Origin: JAFEDN01 sp963795715
GTDB taxonomy: Bacteria; Pseudomonadota; Gammaproteobacteria; Coxiellales; Coxiellaceae
Length of the DNA stretch: 64,000 nt
NCBI GenBank assembly: GCA_963795715.1
Contig: CAWCIY010000002.1
Coordinates: forward strand, 1,736,001 to 1,800,000
Reading direction: 5' to 3'
A program made the translations under genes and the position numbers. Shown one piece after another: positions 61,025-64,000 of the stretch; position 1 is the stretch's first letter, and every line of letters starts with the position of its first letter. The notes below the pieces were generated by a model. It was not told where the DNA came from. It worked only from the letters and a program-made list of their open reading frames with translations, and ran no database searches.

Positions 61025-63070
61025 ATGAAATATATTGGTTCCTATCTATTGTCCGGTCTTTACAACAAAGCTACAGAAAAAGGTTTAGATTTAACTAAAA
61101 ACGATCCTAAAAACTGGCCAAAACTGGCTTTAGAAACTGTTTTTGGTAAAAAAACGTGGGTAGTCGCGACTCCCCAAAATACTGATATCGTCGCTACTGA
61201 AGTAAAGTTGGTTTCAAGATTAACGGGCCGAACGATAATAAAAGAACAAAACCTCAACGCATTCTGTGTCTCACCCACTCTTGCTAAAGGCTATATGGCA
61301 AATCTTGATGATACTCAATTTCAACAATTAACACAATTTGCAAAAGAAGCCGAGGTATTAATTACTAAAGAACAATTGCAAGCTTTGGCATCGGCTGATT
61401 TAGATTCCGTCGCCATTAGCTTAAAATTAGGTAAGGTAATAGATGAGGAACAGAAAACTCAAAACGCCGTTTTCAAAAAGTTTTATTATGTTAAAGACGA
61501 TAAAGGAAATTTCCTCGTTGTCGCTAGCCAAAAAGAACGAGATTTATTTAAGAAAATTGGTACCCAAGAAACTGACCTTAGTTTACGCGAAGCTGCAGTC
61601 ATAGTTGCAGCAGCTGCGAGTGATGAAAAATATTCAACTTTTTCGGATCAAGAAATTAATGGTGAAGTTTTACAAAACGCTTTACAACATTTAAAGTTAC
61701 CCGCAGGCGTTGTCGATGCAAAAACGCAATTTAAATTAACGATGACAGAAAAAAATACCAAAACAATTTATAGTATTCGTTCGACACATTCATTATCCTT
61801 AGAGCCTGAACACATTGCCTTCTTAAAACAATTTTTACAATCAACTACTCAGTTAAACAATAATGCAAACAATAATGAAGTTTTAGCACAATACCTGGGG
61901 AACCCAAATTTTAAACTATTTGACGACCCTTTATTTTTAGTGGCGAATCAAAGCAATATTGCCAAAATTAAAGAATTCATTAGCGATGCGTCCTTACGTG
62001 TTGTTCCTAAGTCTAAAATTTGGGCTGCAATACAAATTTCTGCCGACGCTAAAACCCATAGCATGGCTGATAAAATAAAAAATATTATTGGCGATACAAC
62101 TGCGAGCGTCCTTACGGCAGAGGAAACTGACGGCGATAGAGCCACTCATGTTACAATTCCATTTCAATACAAAGACCGTTTTCGTTCTATATTGAAAGAG
62201 CGAGAACAGAATTGCTTCGTCATCGATTCTGCTTTAGTAAATGACATTTTGTATAAAACTAAAACAAATGATTTAGGAAAGGCTGTTAAGCAATTAGTCG
62301 GTGCTGATAACTCGGTATTTTTTGAAGCGAAGAATGGTTACGGCATTGCCTTGAGAAACGGGCAACAAGGCGTCAATGCTTTGGAAGCGTGCCGACGACA
62401 AACTTTGGATCTCTCTCCTGAAGCGAGAGCCGCCATTGTTCTAGCCGCTCAAATTTTAGCAAAACAACGTTCGGCTACGGTTGCTAATGATTTTAAATCT
62501 TGCTGTACCTATTTAAACATTGATTTAGAGTGCCAAACAGATGGCATGTTGAGCAATACAAAATCGATTACGATAGATGGGGAAAATTTGGCAAAATTAA
62601 ATCAAGTAGTACGCAGATTTGTCATACTTGATCCAAAAGCAGCGCAGGCTCATCTGGATTCTAAGGATGCCAAAGGGCAGCCTCTGGTCTATGCCAAGGA
62701 AAGCAAAGGAGTGGTTGTTGAAGCTAAACAATTTGAAAGCATTCATCTGGCCTCTATTCCTGAATGCTACAAGACCACCGATGGTGAAGTTATCACTGAA
62801 CCATTCGTAGATCGGAATGGCATTACTTTCAATAGAAATCAGATCGCGGAAAGCACAGATCTTTATTTTCCTGTTCCAAAACTAGCGACTGCTTTTGATA
62901 TGTGGAAGCAACAATCCAAATATGTTAAACCGGAGTCTATGTTGATCCAACCACTGACGTTCAAAGCAGCGCCTTTGTTGAGTCAAGCTTCTAATATACA
63001 TCTTGTGTATAACAACAATCATTCCTCGAATTCAAATTCCAGTTCTAGCATCTATACATTTCACTCATAA
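61025..63070 (+). CDS. Large protein with a U-box-like C-terminal segment, effector candidate
   Basis: 681 residues, with a good ribosome binding site (AAGGAG). Two similar blocks, around LSLREAAVIVAAAA (residues ~189-202) and LSPEARAAIVLAAQIL (~459-474), suggest an internal duplication. Residues ~573-632 (IPECYKTTDGEVITEPFVDRN, then GITFNRNQI, ending VPKLATAFDMWKQQ) follow a U-box pattern (substrate-end loop, DPV-x-x-x-G-x-x-Y/F). U-box E3 ligases are used as effectors by Legionella (LubX). The Asn/Ser-rich C-terminal tail looks unstructured. The U-box call is tentative. Confidence 0.5.
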   Translation: MKYIGSYLLSGLYNKATEKGLDLTKNDPKNWPKLALETVFGKKTWVVATPQNTDIVATEVKLVSRLTGRTIIKEQNLNAFCVSPTLAKGYMANLDDTQFQQLTQFAKEAEVLITKEQLQALASADLDSVAISLKLGKVIDEEQKTQNAVFKKFYYVKDDKGNFLVVASQKERDLFKKIGTQETDLSLREAAVIVAAAASDEKYSTFSDQEINGEVLQNALQHLKLPAGVVDAKTQFKLTMTEKNTKTIYSIRSTHSLSLEPEHIAFLKQFLQSTTQLNNNANNNEVLAQYLGNPNFKLFDDPLFLVANQSNIAKIKEFISDASLRVVPKSKIWAAIQISADAKTHSMADKIKNIIGDTTASVLTAEETDGDRATHVTIPFQYKDRFRSILKEREQNCFVIDSALVNDILYKTKTNDLGKAVKQLVGADNSVFFEAKNGYGIALRNGQQGVNALEACRRQTLDLSPEARAAIVLAAQILAKQRSATVANDFKSCCTYLNIDLECQTDGMLSNTKSITIDGENLAKLNQVVRRFVILDPKAAQAHLDSKDAKGQPLVYAKESKGVVVEAKQFESIHLASIPECYKTTDGEVITEPFVDRNGITFNRNQIAESTDLYFPVPKLATAFDMWKQQSKYVKPESMLIQPLTFKAAPLLSQASNIHLVYNNNHSSNSNSSSSIYTFHS

Positions 63071-63090
63071 AGTTAACATCACTTCTTTCA

Positions 63091-63118
63091 AAAGGCCGGG
63101 TTTCTCCGGCCTTTTTCT
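63091..63118 (+). terminator. Rho-independent terminator
   Basis: Stem AAAGGCCGG / CCGGCCTTT with a short loop and a following T-rich run, 20 bases after the stop of the 681-residue gene. Confidence 0.85.
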
Positions 63119-63154
63119 TTCTGAAGCAATCCAGATTGTTTCGCTAACGCAGTT

Positions 63155-64000
63155 TTATTTTGGTGAATAAAAAGGATAATCCGTATAACCCTTAGCATCT
63201 CCACCATAGAAAGTGCTGTTATCGGGTTGATTCAAGGGCGCTTTCAGTTTAAATCGAGTTACTAAATCTGGATTAGCAATATAAAGCTTGCCAAAGGCTA
63301 TTAAATCAGCATAGCCACTGGCGACTGCTGCGGTCGCCATTTCAAAATCATAACCATTATTAACCATCCAAGGTCCAGAAAATTCTTTTCGCAATCGTTT
63401 AAAATCAAAACCTTTGGAATCACGTGAACCACCCGCTGCTCCTTCAATCACATGGATGTAGGATAAATTTAATTTATTAAGCTCTTTTACTAGTGGAAAA
63501 TACACTGATTCAGGCGCGCTATCCGCTATCCCATTGGCAGGAGTCACTGGAGACAAACGTATCGCAGTACGATCTGCACCAACCTCTTCAACCACAGCAT
63601 GCATGACTTCTAGAGGAAAACGCAATCGGTTAGTCACATTCCCGCCATATTGGTCTGAGCGATGATTGGCATTGTCACTGAGGAATTGTTGCAGTAAATA
63701 GCCGTTGGCGCCATGCACTTCGACACCATCAAAACCTGCAGCCATAGCATTGCGTGCAGCAATTCTAAAATCCTTTACAATATTGTGAATTTCTTCTAAG
63801 GTCAGCGCGCGCGGCGTACCGATTTCAGTAAAAGTTCCATTTTCAATAAAAGTCTTTTGACCTTGTGGAGCGATGGCCGAAGGCGCCACCGGCAACATTC
63901 CACCCGGCTGTAAAGAAGGATGAGAAATACGTCCGACATGCCATAACTGCAAATAAATCACGCCGTTTTGAGCATGCACAGCATCGGTAACCAATCGCCA
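63155..64000 (-). CDS. Old Yellow Enzyme family NADH:flavin oxidoreductase, N-terminus outside the window
   Basis: The frame is open to the right edge (W-R-L-V-T-D-A-V-H), so the first ~90 residues are missing. FMN-dependent reductase of activated alkenes or nitro compounds (NemA-like). LQLWHVGRISHP, FRIAARNAMAAGFDGVEVHGANGYLLQQFLSD, NHRSDQYGG, AIRLSPV and VASGYADLIAFGKLYIANPDL, then YPFYSP at the end, are all characteristic. Confidence 0.93.
   Translation of the reverse strand, partial: WRLVTDAVHAQNGVIYLQLWHVGRISHPSLQPGGMLPVAPSAIAPQGQKTFIENGTFTEIGTPRALTLEEIHNIVKDFRIAARNAMAAGFDGVEVHGANGYLLQQFLSDNANHRSDQYGGNVTNRLRFPLEVMHAVVEEVGADRTAIRLSPVTPANGIADSAPESVYFPLVKELNKLNLSYIHVIEGAAGGSRDSKGFDFKRLRKEFSGPWMVNNGYDFEMATAAVASGYADLIAFGKLYIANPDLVTRFKLKAPLNQPDNSTFYGGDAKGYTDYPFYSPK

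Overview
The window looks like a stretch of chromosome from a host-associated gammaproteobacterium, most plausibly of the Legionellales/Coxiellaceae type. This is inferred, not proven. The supports are AT-rich DNA, several large eukaryote-like proteins (a TIR-kinase-ankyrin protein, an ankyrin-like protein, a U-box-like protein), a pantothenate operon carrying a DUF2520/PanG-type gene, a UvrA/SSB locus of gammaproteobacterial layout, many decayed genes and several families of short palindromic repeats.

Layout. 1-13.7 kb is an alpha-glucan/trehalose cluster on the + strand: the end of a maltokinase (probably TreS-Mak), then glgB, treZ, a GH57-GlgE fusion and otsA with a degenerate phosphatase domain. 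A minus-strand type VI secretion islet (hcp, LysM-like/membrane effector candidate, small membrane protein, effector fragment, Rpn-like tail) lies between the maltokinase and glgB. 13.7-25 kb holds an ankyrin-like effector candidate, a basic coiled-coil protein, gloB, a Nudix gene, two tandem M32 carboxypeptidases, prs, ispA and xseB. It ends with a complete ISAs1-family insertion (18-bp inverted repeats, 10-bp target duplication) beside an 88-bp non-autonomous derivative with the same ends. 25.7-31.8 kb holds the TIR-kinase-coiled coil-ankyrin protein, an exported MsrB, a PAAR-like/secreted pair with a decayed tandem copy, and a 2OG-Fe(II) oxygenase.

31.8-37.6 kb is striking. Three genes (TauE/SafE permease, YajR-like MFS transporter, uvrA) are chopped by many single-base indels, while ssb between them is intact. 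The encoded protein remains well conserved across the breaks. Most shifts in uvrA are +1, and about half fall at CTT followed by A or G. A local sequence-quality problem is the simplest explanation, and real +1 frameshifting is the exciting alternative. 37.6-41.2 kb carries a class II cyclic-nucleotide phosphodiesterase, a PEBP protein, a 162-bp tandem array, a GIN-domain secreted protein and a small membrane protein.

41.3-49.1 kb is an almost complete shikimate-to-prephenate cluster (aroA, aroK, aroG, aroB, aroC, prephenate dehydratase, chorismate mutase, aroD-aroE fusion). 49.3-53.2 kb is a pantothenate-to-CoA operon (DUF2520 reductase, panB, panC, panD, coaBC). 53.2-64 kb holds a P-loop kinase, an internally duplicated effector candidate, a DUF4239 membrane protein, two MBL-fold enzymes, a VOC protein with a histone-like tail, a HAD nucleotidase, CsbD, fused remnants of ahpC and ahpD, a DUF72 protein, a U-box-like 681-residue protein and the end of an Old Yellow Enzyme.

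Four genes (prs, aroK, the GIN-domain gene and the P-loop kinase) have their stop codons inside repetitive palindromic DNA. A dispersed three-hairpin repeat recurs at about 23.3, 39.3-39.8, 46.7 and 49.2 kb, with stems that differ in sequence but still pair.
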